A stretch of DNA of 64,000 nt from the NCBI GenBank assembly GCA_024280885.1, contig JAJRPF010000048.1, positions 186,001 through 250,000 on the forward strand, given 5' to 3'. Of the stretch, positions 9,274-18,958 are shown piece after piece; the first letter of the stretch is position 1; the number at the start of each line of letters is the position of its first letter. A model generated the notes under the pieces. It saw only the letters and a list, made by a program, of their open reading frames with translations. It ran no database searches and was not told the DNA's origin. The DNA is from Planctomycetota bacterium. GTDB taxonomy: Bacteria; Planctomycetota; JAJSAM01; JAJVHW01. The position numbers and the translations under genes are program-made.

Positions 9274-9376
9274 GCGATACGGAGTCAGGACACATTCGGC
9301 GGAGTTCGGATGTTCGCATTCGCCAAGTCGACGCCTGTGCTCCGAACTCTGCCGAATGTGTCCTGACTCCGTATCG
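9274..9376. repeat. MITE/REP-like inverted repeat, family A copy 1
   Basis: A 36-base arm at 9274-9309 (beginning CGATACGGAGTCAGGACA) is complementary to 9341-9376 with a single mismatch, leaving a loop of about 31 bases. The element lies between divergent genes. A second copy of the same length lies at 59899-60000. Confidence 0.85.
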
Positions 9377-9398
9377 CCTCAGTCGCTACCGTCTCTGC

Positions 9399-9908
9399 GT
9401 GCCGAAGCGTCCCTCCTTCGTCGATTCCACGGTCGAGCGTCGCTGCCCGGCCGGGCATCCGCTCGTCCTCAAATGCTATCCGTTGCGCCGCGACCGTGAG
9501 CCCGCGGAGCCGTTCCCGACGCTCTTCTGGCTCGCGTGCGACGACGTCGCGCGACAGATCGCTCGACTCGAGTACGACGGTGGCGTGCGCGCGATCGAGG
9601 CTCGTATTGCTGACGACGCGGATCTCCGCGCGCGCGTTCTCGCAGACCACGCTACCTACGTCGTCGAGCGCTGGGAGTCACTCACCGACGCCGATCGAGT
9701 TCGCGCCGGGTCGGCCGGCGTGGCGGGGGCGTTGCGCGATCGCGGCATCGGGGGGACCGCCAATCGCGACTCCGTGAAGTGCCTGCACCTGCACTACGCG
9801 CATCACCTTGCGCGCGGCACGGGTATCGGCGACGAGATCGAGAGGTTGGGAGCGATCAGTCTCTGCGCCCAGGAGATCGGCCAGAGCTCCGTCGAGCGCG
9901 CGTTCTGA
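9399..9908 (+). CDS. DUF501-family protein
   Basis: 169 residues from a GTG at 9399, chosen because the open frame upstream runs through the inverted repeat and into the opposite gene. The N-terminal half shows the DUF501 signature: an RCPAGHP start of domain, LKCYPLRR, PTLFWLAC at about residue 45, and a following helix QIARLEYDGG. Towards the end, SVKCLHLHYAHHLA matches the conserved C-terminal Cys/His block (KCLHAHYA-type). Function of the family is unknown; it is often near septum and enolase genes in other phyla. No signal peptide is visible. It probably is expressed alone, being followed by a hairpin and another repeat element. Confidence 0.82.
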   Translation: MPKRPSFVDSTVERRCPAGHPLVLKCYPLRRDREPAEPFPTLFWLACDDVARQIARLEYDGGVRAIEARIADDADLRARVLADHATYVVERWESLTDADRVRAGSAGVAGALRDRGIGGTANRDSVKCLHLHYAHHLARGTGIGDEIERLGAISLCAQEIGQSSVERAF

Positions 9909-9915
9909 CATGCAA

Positions 9916-9948
9916 GAGGCCGCCGCCGGAGTGATCCGGGGCGGCCTC
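9916..9948 (+). terminator. Hairpin after DUF501 gene
   Basis: GAGGCCGCCGCCGGA pairs with TCCGGGGCGGCCTC across GTGA (9916-9948), starting 8 bases past the stop codon. It is a stable GC-rich stem without a T-tract. Confidence 0.55.
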
Positions 9949-10011
9949 GATGCCGTGTTCGCTGCGGCCGTGTTTGCGACGCCGCGCCGCTCCGAAGAGC
10001 GTCGCGTTGCT

Positions 10012-10185
10012 CTTAGGGTTCACGCAAGAATAAGTTCCTGGGACCGAGGGCGAGCGAGGCGGTGTAGGACAAGGCGCATCGACGACGCGACTCATTGTGG
10101 AGCCGAGTCGGGGAGGAGAGGCAACGCAGTCCTACGCCGCCGCAGCCGACCGAATCCCGGAAGGTATTCTTGCGTGGGCCCTTAC
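10012..10185. repeat. Inverted-repeat element, family B
   Basis: Outer arms CACGCAAGAATA (10021-10032) and its complement near 10165-10176 are extended by imperfect pairing outward to 10012/10185 and inward through GTGTAGGAC/GTCCTACGCC. The whole is a 174-bp imperfect hairpin. The right end abuts the stop codon of the 10-heme cytochrome gene (10182), so it may form its transcript end. Confidence 0.75.
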
Positions 10186-13100
10186 TTCTTCTTCGGATCG
10201 ACGGGCTTTGCCTTCGGCTTGTCCGTGACCGTGTACAGCTTGCCATCGCGGATGTACATCCTGCGCTGCTCTTCGAGGTTGAAGGGGCGAGCGCCGATGC
10301 GGCCGAATACCGCCAACTGGTTGCCGGACTCGTCCACCGCGCGGTCGCGGTCGAGCGGCTTGCTCAGCGCCTTTGCGGGTGACGGCGTCGGATATGTGGC
10401 GATGAGCTCCGGGAACGGTCGTGGGCTGTAGCCCATGTATTCCGGCACTGTCTCGGGCGAAGTCAACTGCAAGACGCGCAGGCCGTTCTTGCCGTCGGCG
10501 ACGTAGCCGAAGAGCGATGCGTTCGTCATCGCGACGCGCGTCATCCGCACGTCGTTCAGTTGACCGTCCGCGGTGAAGATCTGATCGATCTTCGGCGCGT
10601 GCGGCTTCTCGATGTCGACGATCACTAGGCCCTTCTCGCCCGCCGACACGTACGCCCAAGTGCGGGCGAGGTAGACGTCGTTGCATGGCCCGATGTCGAG
10701 GCTTGCACCGGGGACCAACGCCGCTTCGCGCGGGTCCGTGACGTCGATGACCTTGAGGCCCTCGGAGTCGGTGACGAAGGCGTAGCGGAATTGGACCTGG
10801 ACGCTGGTGACGTCCTTCAACTCCGGGAACACCTTGACGACGCGTGGTGTCAGATCGTCGAGCGTGATGTGACCGACGTCGAGCAGGACAAGACCGTTGT
10901 CGCTCGCGACCCAGACCCACTGGCCCGCGACGGTGACGAAGCGTGCGCCGTCGAGGAGCCCGTCCGGATTGAACACGACGGTGGGGTCGATGAAGTTATT
11001 CGCCGGATCACCATCGAGGAGCGTGCCGCCGAGTACCATCGCCAAACCGAGTTTCGCATCTGCGACATAGACGAACGCGTAGAGGAGGTGGATCGGTCCC
11101 TCCTCGTTCTCGGGGAACCGGCTGCGCGTGGGATCGACGCCCAACGTCGTTGGGCTCGCGAAGCTGCGCGCGTCGGGAGTCTTGACGAAGAACTTCTGCC
11201 CGAGCGGTGAGTTGACCGAGGTCGTGATCCGCTCGCTGAAGCCCTTGTGATCGATGTTGGCGACGTCGTAGAGGTACACGCCGCCGGCGCCCTCGGCCGC
11301 GTAGAGGTACTCGCCGCGGAGTTGGATCGACGAGGTGTCGGTTCCCCCGTGGTGGTATGCCTCCTTCAGGACGCGTCCGTCTTCCTCGACGAACTTCGCG
11401 TAGCGCTCCGGGTAGGCATCGCGGTGCAGCGAACTACCGTAGACCGCCTGCGGCTCGTCGCGCTCGGTCACGACAACTGCGTAGAGGCCCGCGTCGCCGG
11501 CCCCCACGTACAGGAAGCGATAGGCGAAGTTCGTGTAATTGGTGCCTTGCAGGAGGAGTTGCGCCATCCAGGCGTTGTTGTCGTTCTCTTCGGAGACGTG
11601 GCAATCCGTGCAGGCCTTCGTCTCCTTCGTCCGAACCGTATGCGGTACGTACGTGGAGAACGCCTGTCCGCTGAAGCCCTCGGAGCTGATGGTCTGCTGC
11701 TGTGAGTACAGCCACTCGCGGTTCTGATTCTGCGAGCTGACGATGATCGCGCACGCGGAGCGGACCGGGCTGATGCGGTTGCCGGTCACGGTGCCGTTGA
11801 TCCCGAGCATGTACCCGGCATCGCGCAGCGTCTGCATGTTGTACGACGTCCAGTTGCGCGAGACGTCGTCGTCGTAATGCCGCAGTGGCTTGCGGTTGTT
11901 GGCCGACATCGACAGATGACAACCCATGCAGAATGTCGTCCACGCCGTGTGGCATGACTCGCACGTCATACCGGCGTCCTGGTGCGCGAGCACCGACGCG
12001 TCGGTGCCATCGCCCCACGTGCGCCCGTCCTTCTGCACGGTCTTCGCGTAACGCGCCTTCGCGTTGTAGATCGGGCGCGGCTCCTGATCTGGCAATTCGT
12101 AGAACTTGCCCTTCATCGCCGGATCGATTGCGTCGGCGATCTGCGGCACGGCCCAGGCGACGTTCGGATCGAGCTGGCTGTACTGGTAGAGGATGCCCCG
12201 GACCCAGCGGAAGCGCGGCTTGCTGTTGCCGACCTTCGACTCACGCAGATCGTGCCCACCGGTCGGACCCGACGTGATCAGGTTGGCCTTCGACTGCGCG
12301 CTGCCGTGGCAATCGACGCACATGATCTCGGTCGCCGCGCGCGGCTCGCCATAGAGCTTGCCGTTGCCGTGTACGTCCTGCGTGAAGTGGCAGTCGACGC
12401 AATGCATGCCGCGCTCGAGGTGGATATCCATCAGGTGGACAGCCTTGTCCCACTTCTGAGGATCGTCCGGGTCGATCGTGTTGCCTTCCTCGTCGAGGAG
12501 ATTGCCCTTGCGGTCCTTGTTCCAGACCTTGCGGTAGAGCCAGCCGTGGCCGTGGTAGTCCTCGATCTGGACGTGCTTCAGCTCCGGGTTCAGCTTGCTG
12601 ACCTCGGCCAGGAACTCCGGGTCGCTCCACTTGCCTCGGAGCGCGGCGCCCTGGACGTTGCGCTCCTGGATGTCGTAGATCTCTTCCCAGGAGAGGTTGC
12701 GCTCTTCCTTGGGGTAGAGCTTGTCGCCGTCGCTTTCGTTGTCGTACCAGATGTTGCCGTAGTACGTCATCACCATGTTCGTGCCCGGGTGGACGTGGCA
12801 GATCATGCACTGGCTCGACGGGATGGCGCGCGTCATCTGGTGCGAGATCGGGTGCCCGCTCTCGTCCTTCGGGATGGACTCGTCCTTGCCCGCGTAGTAC
12901 CCGCGATTGCCGTGCTTTGCGTATTGCGCGGAGTGCAGCGGGTCGCGATCGTTGGCGTAGATCACATGACAGGCTGTGCAACCGGACTGGCGGTAGTCGC
13001 CTGGATTGTCGTTCGTTCCGGGGTTCCAGAGGATCGGGTCGAGCAGGCGCGTCTTCGTGACGCCGAGGAAGACCGGGTCGGTGCGCAGCAGCGTACCGAG

Positions 13101-13955
13101 ACCGCGGTGGCTGAAGCGCCGACCGGGGAGGCCAGGTTCCTCTTCGCGGTCGGGGTTCGCCAACTCGAGCGGACGACGTCCACCGCGCTCGAACACGCGG
13201 AGGATATTGCTCATCTGCGTGATGTTGTAGCGGGGCAGTGGGTCGAGATACGCGAGGACGCCCTTCTTCGTGATGTCGTCGTCGCTCGGGGGCGGGATCG
13301 TCTGCAATCGCATCGGCGTACCGTCTTCGGCATACGCCATGCCGTACTGCGGCCGCTTGAGTGGGAACGCGCCGTTGTTGTAGAGCGCGGTTCCCCAGAG
13401 GAACCCGGCATGCGCCATCATGCTCTTCTTCGTGTTGTACGTTTCGTTGGGGTGGCACGGACCGCACGTCGATTCAGCGACCCGTAGATCACCAGGATTG
13501 ACGAAGCGTACGTATTCCCACGAGAGCTGCATCCACGCGGCCGACTCGGACGGCGGCGTGCGCGACGAGTTGTCGCGCTCCGGATCGTTCGAGAGAACGT
13601 GCGCGGCTTCCTTCTCGGTCGCCGTCGCATCGCCGCCGTGACAGTCAACGCAGCCGAGACGCACCGTTTGCGACGCGTGGGGCTTCTCGATCCCCGCGTG
13701 GCAGGTCAGGCAGCCTGTGCTCTTCGAGTCAGCAGCGCCCGAGCCCTGCTCCATCAACTCGGAGATCGGGCGCATGCGGTCGCTCGAATGCGAGTCCCAC
13801 ACGCCTCCGGGTGGCGGCTCCCGCAGGTCGGTGCTGATGCTGTTGCTGCCAGTGCCGTCTGCGTGCAAGCAGGCAGCCAGCCCGGCGGCGGTGCAAAGAA
13901 GGAGCATTCCTGCCAGGACACCACGGGCCCGGCGACTCATGAATTGGTCGGTCAT
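10182..13955 (-). CDS. Decaheme lipoprotein cytochrome c with C-terminal LVIVD-type propeller repeats
   Basis: 1257 residues from the ATG at 13955; a GTG 18 bases earlier is also open. A lipoprotein signal ends in LAAC (Cys29). Ten CxxCH motifs are spread over the first about 790 residues (CLTCH, CVDCH, CGPCH, CTACH, CMICH, CVDCH twice, CESCH, CMGCH, CTDCH). The last 450 residues have repeats of the form YVAD/YVSAG...GL.VID/LVIVD, typical of LVIVD beta-propeller repeats on the cell surface. Heme-plus-propeller fusion suggests an exported or surface electron carrier. It is third in an operon (22 bp after the barrel gene), so a porin-cytochrome conduit is the natural model. The terminal electron acceptor or donor cannot be read. 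Confidence 0.88.
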   Translation of the reverse strand: MTDQFMSRRARGVLAGMLLLCTAAGLAACLHADGTGSNSISTDLREPPPGGVWDSHSSDRMRPISELMEQGSGAADSKSTGCLTCHAGIEKPHASQTVRLGCVDCHGGDATATEKEAAHVLSNDPERDNSSRTPPSESAAWMQLSWEYVRFVNPGDLRVAESTCGPCHPNETYNTKKSMMAHAGFLWGTALYNNGAFPLKRPQYGMAYAEDGTPMRLQTIPPPSDDDITKKGVLAYLDPLPRYNITQMSNILRVFERGGRRPLELANPDREEEPGLPGRRFSHRGLGTLLRTDPVFLGVTKTRLLDPILWNPGTNDNPGDYRQSGCTACHVIYANDRDPLHSAQYAKHGNRGYYAGKDESIPKDESGHPISHQMTRAIPSSQCMICHVHPGTNMVMTYYGNIWYDNESDGDKLYPKEERNLSWEEIYDIQERNVQGAALRGKWSDPEFLAEVSKLNPELKHVQIEDYHGHGWLYRKVWNKDRKGNLLDEEGNTIDPDDPQKWDKAVHLMDIHLERGMHCVDCHFTQDVHGNGKLYGEPRAATEIMCVDCHGSAQSKANLITSGPTGGHDLRESKVGNSKPRFRWVRGILYQYSQLDPNVAWAVPQIADAIDPAMKGKFYELPDQEPRPIYNAKARYAKTVQKDGRTWGDGTDASVLAHQDAGMTCESCHTAWTTFCMGCHLSMSANNRKPLRHYDDDVSRNWTSYNMQTLRDAGYMLGINGTVTGNRISPVRSACAIIVSSQNQNREWLYSQQQTISSEGFSGQAFSTYVPHTVRTKETKACTDCHVSEENDNNAWMAQLLLQGTNYTNFAYRFLYVGAGDAGLYAVVVTERDEPQAVYGSSLHRDAYPERYAKFVEEDGRVLKEAYHHGGTDTSSIQLRGEYLYAAEGAGGVYLYDVANIDHKGFSERITTSVNSPLGQKFFVKTPDARSFASPTTLGVDPTRSRFPENEEGPIHLLYAFVYVADAKLGLAMVLGGTLLDGDPANNFIDPTVVFNPDGLLDGARFVTVAGQWVWVASDNGLVLLDVGHITLDDLTPRVVKVFPELKDVTSVQVQFRYAFVTDSEGLKVIDVTDPREAALVPGASLDIGPCNDVYLARTWAYVSAGEKGLVIVDIEKPHAPKIDQIFTADGQLNDVRMTRVAMTNASLFGYVADGKNGLRVLQLTSPETVPEYMGYSPRPFPELIATYPTPSPAKALSKPLDRDRAVDESGNQLAVFGRIGARPFNLEEQRRMYIRDGKLYTVTDKPKAKPVDPKKK

Positions 13956-13977
13956 CGGATGTCGTGCTCCCACGAGG

Positions 13978-15930
13978 TCACCACGTCAGAATCACTTCTG
14001 CGAAGGCGGCGTTCGGTGTCTTCGAGTCATAGATGTCCTTGTAGCCACTACCGGGGATCAGCGTCGCGAAGCCGGCCTTGACGATGACGTTGTCCGTCAG
14101 CCAGGGCCGCCACAGGATGCCGATCGAAAGGTCGTAGCCAATCTCCGATCCGATCGCGTCCTGATTGAGCACTTGCTCGACGGAGGCGGTGGAATCGAAG
14201 CGGAGATACGAGGCGTTGGTGATGAGTTTCAACTGGGGCGTGAGCTGTGCGTCGTAACCGATCCCGGCCAGGATGAGCCCAGGGTTGACGAAACTCGATG
14301 AGCCCTGGTCCTTGCTGCTACGCAGGGAGTTGTTGAGGCTGAAGCGCTGGTTGAGGCCGACGCCGCTGCCCGTCAGGCGCACCGTGTTGCGGTTCCAGAA
14401 GCCGAACTCGCCGCCGGCGAAGACCGGCACGTCGTAGATCGCGTCGAAGCCCTCGGCCTTGTCGTCGAGTGCGTCGTCGTCTCCCGACTGGTAGTATCCG
14501 TAGACCTTGAAGCGCATCCAGTCGATGTCGACCGAGAGCTCCAGGGCCGCCATCAACGCATCGATGTCCATGCGCTTGTTCGCGATCTCGTTGTTCGTCT
14601 CGTACCCGACGGCCTTGTAGACCGACGACGTGATGTTGAGGCGTCCGACGTGACCATCGGTGTTGAACCCGAAGTAGTCGACGGTGCGGCGGTTCGGCTT
14701 CGGTACGCCGATCGCTCGCGGCCGGACGAGGAAGTCGTTCTCGTCGTAGTGCACCGACTCGTCGTCGGAGAGATGGTGGTACGAGAGCTGCGCCGTCAGG
14801 CCCTTGGCCCACGAGCGGCCCTGCTGCCCCTTCGGCACGAAGTACTCAAGGATGTCCTGGCGGTAGACGTTGGCGATGAACACGTTCTGTTTGATCGAGT
14901 CAAACGTGTTGAGCGAGCTGTTCGTGTCCTTGTCCCAGCGGCGGAAGAGGCCAGCGTTCCACTGCCAGATGTTGTCGTCGAAGCTGCCGAAGAACCGGGC
15001 GCCGAGCGCTTCGTCGAAGAACATGAAGCCGCGGAAGTCCGAGTTGAAGAGCTGCGAGCCGAGGCGCATCTGGATGACGTCGTACTTCGGGCCGATCGAC
15101 GCCAACGTCGTCTCGAAGAAGAACTGCTGCAGCGTGGCGTGCGTGTCGCGGCGGCGCGCGCCCTTCTGCGGGTCGGCGTAGAGAGCCTGACGCTCCTCCG
15201 CGTTGGCGTTGTTCCAGTTGAATGCGCCGCGGACGAAGAGTCGCCAGTCGACCGGCTTGAAGGCTGTCTCTCCCTGGAAGAGATCCACCGTGACCAACAG
15301 GGTCTCTTCGAGCAGCGATTGGCGATCCCGTCCGAAGAACGAACCGTCACCCGCTCTGCGTGGAAACACACCCGACGGCGTGGGCACCTGGCGCTCTTCC
15401 CAACGCGAGATCGACGTCGCCTCGAGGAGCAGGAAGGTGTTCTGCGTACCCGGTAGGGGGTAGTCGCCCTTCAGCACGTTCTGGTGGTACGGGTCCCACC
15501 ACGCGCTCATGTCGTAGGGCGAGTCCGATTGCGAGCCGCGTTCCCAGGCGGGGAAGCCGATCCGCCAGCGATCCGCGATCTTGACCTCTTCGTCATGCAA
15601 CGACTCGGCGTCGGTCGGGCCACGTTGACTGGCTGCACCCGCGGCTCCGAGGGGCAGGTACTTGACGACCTCGCGGGCGGCGGGGCCGAGGCCCTCGGGG
15701 ATCTCGGTCGTCGGCTCCGGAGGCGGTGCGTCAGTGCCGTCAGCCGAGCCGCTGTTTCCGTCGGCGTCGGCGGGCATGCCGCTGGTGGGCGATGTGGAAT
15801 ACGCCTCGACCTGCGGCATCAGATGCCAGGCCATCGGGGCACGATTGTTGTCGATCGGCTGGATCTTGCAACCCGTGACCGTCAGCCCGGCGACGACAAC
15901 ACCCAGGGAGAGCAGGCGCTTCTTATCCAT
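13978..15930 (-). CDS. Outer-membrane beta-barrel protein with lipobox
   Basis: 650 residues from the ATG at 15930, which overlaps the upstream TGA (TGATG), indicating translational coupling. A signal peptide ends in a lipobox-like VTGC (Cys21). The next about 130 residues are low-complexity and acidic. From about 150 the sequence alternates hydrophobic and polar residues with many aromatic girdle residues, and ends in LTW, as expected for BamA-recognised barrels. The size is near that of MtrB/PioB-type 26-28-strand porins that house a multiheme cytochrome. With the decaheme gene next to it, a porin sheath role is inferred. A lipid anchor on a large barrel is unusual. It could also be a porin for an unrelated solute. 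Confidence 0.75.
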   Translation of the reverse strand: MDKKRLLSLGVVVAGLTVTGCKIQPIDNNRAPMAWHLMPQVEAYSTSPTSGMPADADGNSGSADGTDAPPPEPTTEIPEGLGPAAREVVKYLPLGAAGAASQRGPTDAESLHDEEVKIADRWRIGFPAWERGSQSDSPYDMSAWWDPYHQNVLKGDYPLPGTQNTFLLLEATSISRWEERQVPTPSGVFPRRAGDGSFFGRDRQSLLEETLLVTVDLFQGETAFKPVDWRLFVRGAFNWNNANAEERQALYADPQKGARRRDTHATLQQFFFETTLASIGPKYDVIQMRLGSQLFNSDFRGFMFFDEALGARFFGSFDDNIWQWNAGLFRRWDKDTNSSLNTFDSIKQNVFIANVYRQDILEYFVPKGQQGRSWAKGLTAQLSYHHLSDDESVHYDENDFLVRPRAIGVPKPNRRTVDYFGFNTDGHVGRLNITSSVYKAVGYETNNEIANKRMDIDALMAALELSVDIDWMRFKVYGYYQSGDDDALDDKAEGFDAIYDVPVFAGGEFGFWNRNTVRLTGSGVGLNQRFSLNNSLRSSKDQGSSSFVNPGLILAGIGYDAQLTPQLKLITNASYLRFDSTASVEQVLNQDAIGSEIGYDLSIGILWRPWLTDNVIVKAGFATLIPGSGYKDIYDSKTPNAAFAEVILTW

Positions 15931-17759
15931 CACTTCACCCTGATCGTGACTGGGCCGGGATGGCGAGGATGCTTGACGTACGGCGGATTGACCGTGAGCT
16001 GGATGCGCTCCAGTCGGCGCCGTGTCTCGCCGAGCCGCGCCGCGAAGAAGGCGAACCCGGCGGCGGGAACGGTGTCAGGTGGCGGTGGTGCGCCCGCGAG
16101 TGCCGCGATCCGCTCGATCCCGCGTTGCAGCGAACGGCGTCGACTCTCGCGCCCGAGCTTGTCGCAACGAATGGAGCGCGGGGCCTGGAACCCGATCGAG
16201 GCGAAGTCGGCGACGATGTCGTCTTGGTCGACACCGTCACCCGAGACGCCGACGCTGCCGATGAGCTCGCCCTTGCGGTAGAGCGGCACGCCGCCGGGGA
16301 AAATCGTGATACCGGTCGCGAGACGGGCGTCCGGGGGGGAGCCGAACGCGCCGGTCAGGAGGCCCACAGTCAGGCCATCCTGGAATTGATACATGGGGCC
16401 GCCGAAGCGCTTCTGTTGACCAGCAGGGAAGAACATCTGCGAGTGCTGACCGATGGCGCGGCAGGACCATGCGGCGTTGCTGTCGGAGAAGAGCAACGAC
16501 GTGCGCGCTTTCTGCACGCTGACGTCATACGAGAAGAGTGTGGCGTCGGGCGTGCGAATGACGCCAAGTACTTCGCCGTTCGTGTCGACGACGCTCACCC
16601 AGCATTGCATCGCCAGGCCGATCGGGCGGCGGATCGCGGCGCGCGTGATGTTCGCGCGCTGCGCGCCTTGCCAGAGAATGCGGCGCACGTCGGCCTCCGA
16701 CAGCTTCCCGTCGGTGCTGGCGCGGATCGGGAACGCGGTCGGCGCGAAGAGCTTGAAGGTCTGCGCGTTCTTTCCGGCGGTCGGAGGTGGAGCCAGCGTG
16801 AGTGGTACGAAGCGCGAAGGAATGGCTGCGGCTCCGCGCGCGGGATAATCCGGGTCCCACTCGCCGTCCACACCGGGCACGACGGTCGGCGTCCGGATCG
16901 TGCGCAGCCGAACCGGCTCGCGATACGGCAACGTGAACCCGTCGAGGTTGATCTTGGTCGCACGCTTCGAGCGATCGGGCAGGAAGCCGCGTGCCGTGGC
17001 CATCACGATGCGTTCGAGATTGCGGCCGCGCTCGAGCTTGCGGAACGTCAGCCGGTAGTCGCGCTTCGGATTGAGAATTGCGCCTTCTGGGATCGTGATC
17101 TGGTTGTTGCCGCCGTCGTCCACGCCGATTGCGCCGACGCGCTTGCCGTTCTTGTAGATGGCGACGCCGCCCAATTCGCCGCGGACGCGCGCCTGGGCGA
17201 TCTCGGGGAGCGCTCCGCATGCCTCGGGTGTCACATCCTGAGGCCGCGGGTAGTAGATCGCGTTGACGTCGGTCGTCCCGATACTCGAGAATTGGACGCC
17301 GTAGAGCGGTCCTCCGGGTGCAAAGCGCACTCCGGGAGGGAAGTGATCCTGGATGATGAACGTCGCGGTGCGCGTCGTGAACGTGCCGAAGTCGCTGCTG
17401 AAGTAGGACCCGGTGGCGGCCTTCGCGAGCGCGATGGCGCGACATCCCTTGCTGCCGGTCATGTGGAAGACGCCGAGCGAGTTGCCCTCGGTGTCGACAA
17501 CCGCGACGGAGAGGGGGCGCTTGCGCTGGACTTTCTTCGCGTACGCGACGGCCCGGGAGACGAATTCGGTCACCTCGGCTTCCGTCAGCGGCGGTCCGAC
17601 GGCCGCCGCTTCGGGCAGCGGCGCGGTTGGCAGCAGCGCGACCGCCGCAGCAATCGAGACCGCGCAAGTTACCGCGGCCAATCGTGTCCGTGATCCCAGG
17701 TACCGCCGCAAGCCAATGCGTCGATTACCGGTGCCGCGGACGAGTGCCTTCGTCCCCAT
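15930..17759 (-). CDS. Secreted protein with two GlcG/HbpS-like domains
   Basis: 609 residues from the ATG at 17759, which has GGGAGG just upstream. An Arg-rich N terminus and a hydrophobic stretch (about 26-50) look like a signal peptide or anchor. Two related domains follow (about 60-250 and 365-555). Each has the GlcG/HbpS pattern: a helix with A-x-x-A, SVAVVDTEGN or VSVVDTNGEVLG, FxS/LFSDS, then FPGGVPLYRKGELIGSVGVSGDG or GVAIYKNGKRVGAIGVDDGG. The family binds heme or small ligands and senses redox stress in some bacteria. It is the first gene of the barrel/decaheme operon, so a periplasmic heme-handling or accessory electron-transfer role is plausible. The conserved Thr of HbpS was not checked. 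Confidence 0.78.
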   Translation of the reverse strand: MGTKALVRGTGNRRIGLRRYLGSRTRLAAVTCAVSIAAAVALLPTAPLPEAAAVGPPLTEAEVTEFVSRAVAYAKKVQRKRPLSVAVVDTEGNSLGVFHMTGSKGCRAIALAKAATGSYFSSDFGTFTTRTATFIIQDHFPPGVRFAPGGPLYGVQFSSIGTTDVNAIYYPRPQDVTPEACGALPEIAQARVRGELGGVAIYKNGKRVGAIGVDDGGNNQITIPEGAILNPKRDYRLTFRKLERGRNLERIVMATARGFLPDRSKRATKINLDGFTLPYREPVRLRTIRTPTVVPGVDGEWDPDYPARGAAAIPSRFVPLTLAPPPTAGKNAQTFKLFAPTAFPIRASTDGKLSEADVRRILWQGAQRANITRAAIRRPIGLAMQCWVSVVDTNGEVLGVIRTPDATLFSYDVSVQKARTSLLFSDSNAAWSCRAIGQHSQMFFPAGQQKRFGGPMYQFQDGLTVGLLTGAFGSPPDARLATGITIFPGGVPLYRKGELIGSVGVSGDGVDQDDIVADFASIGFQAPRSIRCDKLGRESRRRSLQRGIERIAALAGAPPPPDTVPAAGFAFFAARLGETRRRLERIQLTVNPPYVKHPRHPGPVTIRVK

Positions 17760-17964
17760 GATCCCTCCCGTCATCGGGACCCTTCCCAGGTGTCCCTCGA
17801 CCCGGTCCGGACCTGCGTCGCGGACCTATCGTCTTCCACCCCCTTTTCTAGCGCTCTTGCTCTGTGCGCGCAAGTCGGGCTGTGAGACTCTCTCTCCGGC
17901 GGGCGAGACCCGAGGGCGCGACGGCGGTCACGTCGGGGGCGCCGAGCGCCGCAGCGGTCGCCGC

Positions 17965-18879
17965 TCAGGAGCGTTCGCGGACCTGGAGCCCCGCTGAGCC
18001 GACGCGCAATGCGTCGCCGACCCCGAGGACGGATCGACCGCGAATGCGGACGTACGTCCCGTTGCGACTGCCGAGGTCTTCGATCGTGACCTGCTTGTCC
18101 GAGGCGAAGAAGCGCGCGTGGCGGCGCGAGAGGCGCGAGTCGTTGGGGAAGTTGAGGTGACCGTCGGTGCGTCCGACGATCGTCTTGCCAGCCGGCAGGT
18201 CGTGGAGTGGCCCGGGTGTGCCGTCGCGCCGCAGGAAGACCAGTCGCCCGCAGGGTGTGTTCGCGCTGCCCCCGAGCACTCGCTTCGTGGAGTCAACCGG
18301 CGGCGCCTCCGGCACGGTTGTGAAGAGCGCGGCCACGTCTCCCATCAGCACGACGTCGCCAGGAGTGAGCGGCTCCTCGCCGCGTAGTCGGCGATAGATG
18401 CCTACGGCACCAGCGACCGGTTCCACGATCAGGTCTGTTCCATCGACGCGCAGGTGGCCCTCGAGGTCGGCAACGCGTGGATCGCCGGTCACGCCCAGGT
18501 GATCGAGACCCGCTCCGAGCGGTTGCTTGCGGCTGCCGACATCGATCGAGCGTCGGTCCCCGTCGGGTAGCAGGAGTCGCACGGTGTAGTGCAACCCTTC
18601 GTCCATCTCCGCGTCAGTCACGGTTCCTGAGGGCGCATCGGGATCCGGCTCCGTGGCCGCCGTCGCCTCCGCGTTGCGTGTGCGCGCCGCCTCGACGAGG
18701 CGCCGTGGCACCTCTTCGAAGACAGTCGCCCGCCCCGCAGCACTGTCGAGGTCGTTCTCCTCCGGCATCGGCTCCGGCGCGCCGGAATCCGAGCGCATCG
18801 GGGAGCCGCAGGCGATGCAGCGCATGGGTGCGCCGACGTTGACAGTGCCGCAGAGGTCGCAGGTGGATGTATCGCTCAC
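17965..18879 (-). CDS. Zinc-ribbon / FHA domain protein
   Basis: 304 residues from the GTG at 18879. The longer open frame upstream overlaps the UbiD gene on the other strand. The N terminus has CDLCG and CIACG, a small zinc ribbon. A linker of acidic residues is followed by a degenerate FHA-like region (about 100-190). A canonical FHA domain lies at about 205-300, with GRTDGHLNF, SRLSRRHARF and GSRNGTYV, which has the Gly-Arg, Ser, His and Asn residues that bind phosphothreonine peptides. It therefore probably reads Ser/Thr kinase targets in the cytoplasm. It is divergent from the UbiD gene with about 80 bp between them. No kinase is present in the window. Confidence 0.85.
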   Translation of the reverse strand: MSDTSTCDLCGTVNVGAPMRCIACGSPMRSDSGAPEPMPEENDLDSAAGRATVFEEVPRRLVEAARTRNAEATAATEPDPDAPSGTVTDAEMDEGLHYTVRLLLPDGDRRSIDVGSRKQPLGAGLDHLGVTGDPRVADLEGHLRVDGTDLIVEPVAGAVGIYRRLRGEEPLTPGDVVLMGDVAALFTTVPEAPPVDSTKRVLGGSANTPCGRLVFLRRDGTPGPLHDLPAGKTIVGRTDGHLNFPNDSRLSRRHARFFASDKQVTIEDLGSRNGTYVRIRGRSVLGVGDALRVGSAGLQVRERS

Positions 18880-18958
18880 GTGGTGATTATGCGAACGCGA
18901 GCGTCGATCCGCAACGCGCCTCCTTGGAGGACCGAGAAACCCGGGCGAGACTACGTAG

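Noticed and set aside
12001..13487. Long open frames antisense to the decaheme gene
   Set aside because: They shadow a well-supported CxxCH-rich gene and have no ribosome sites or domains.
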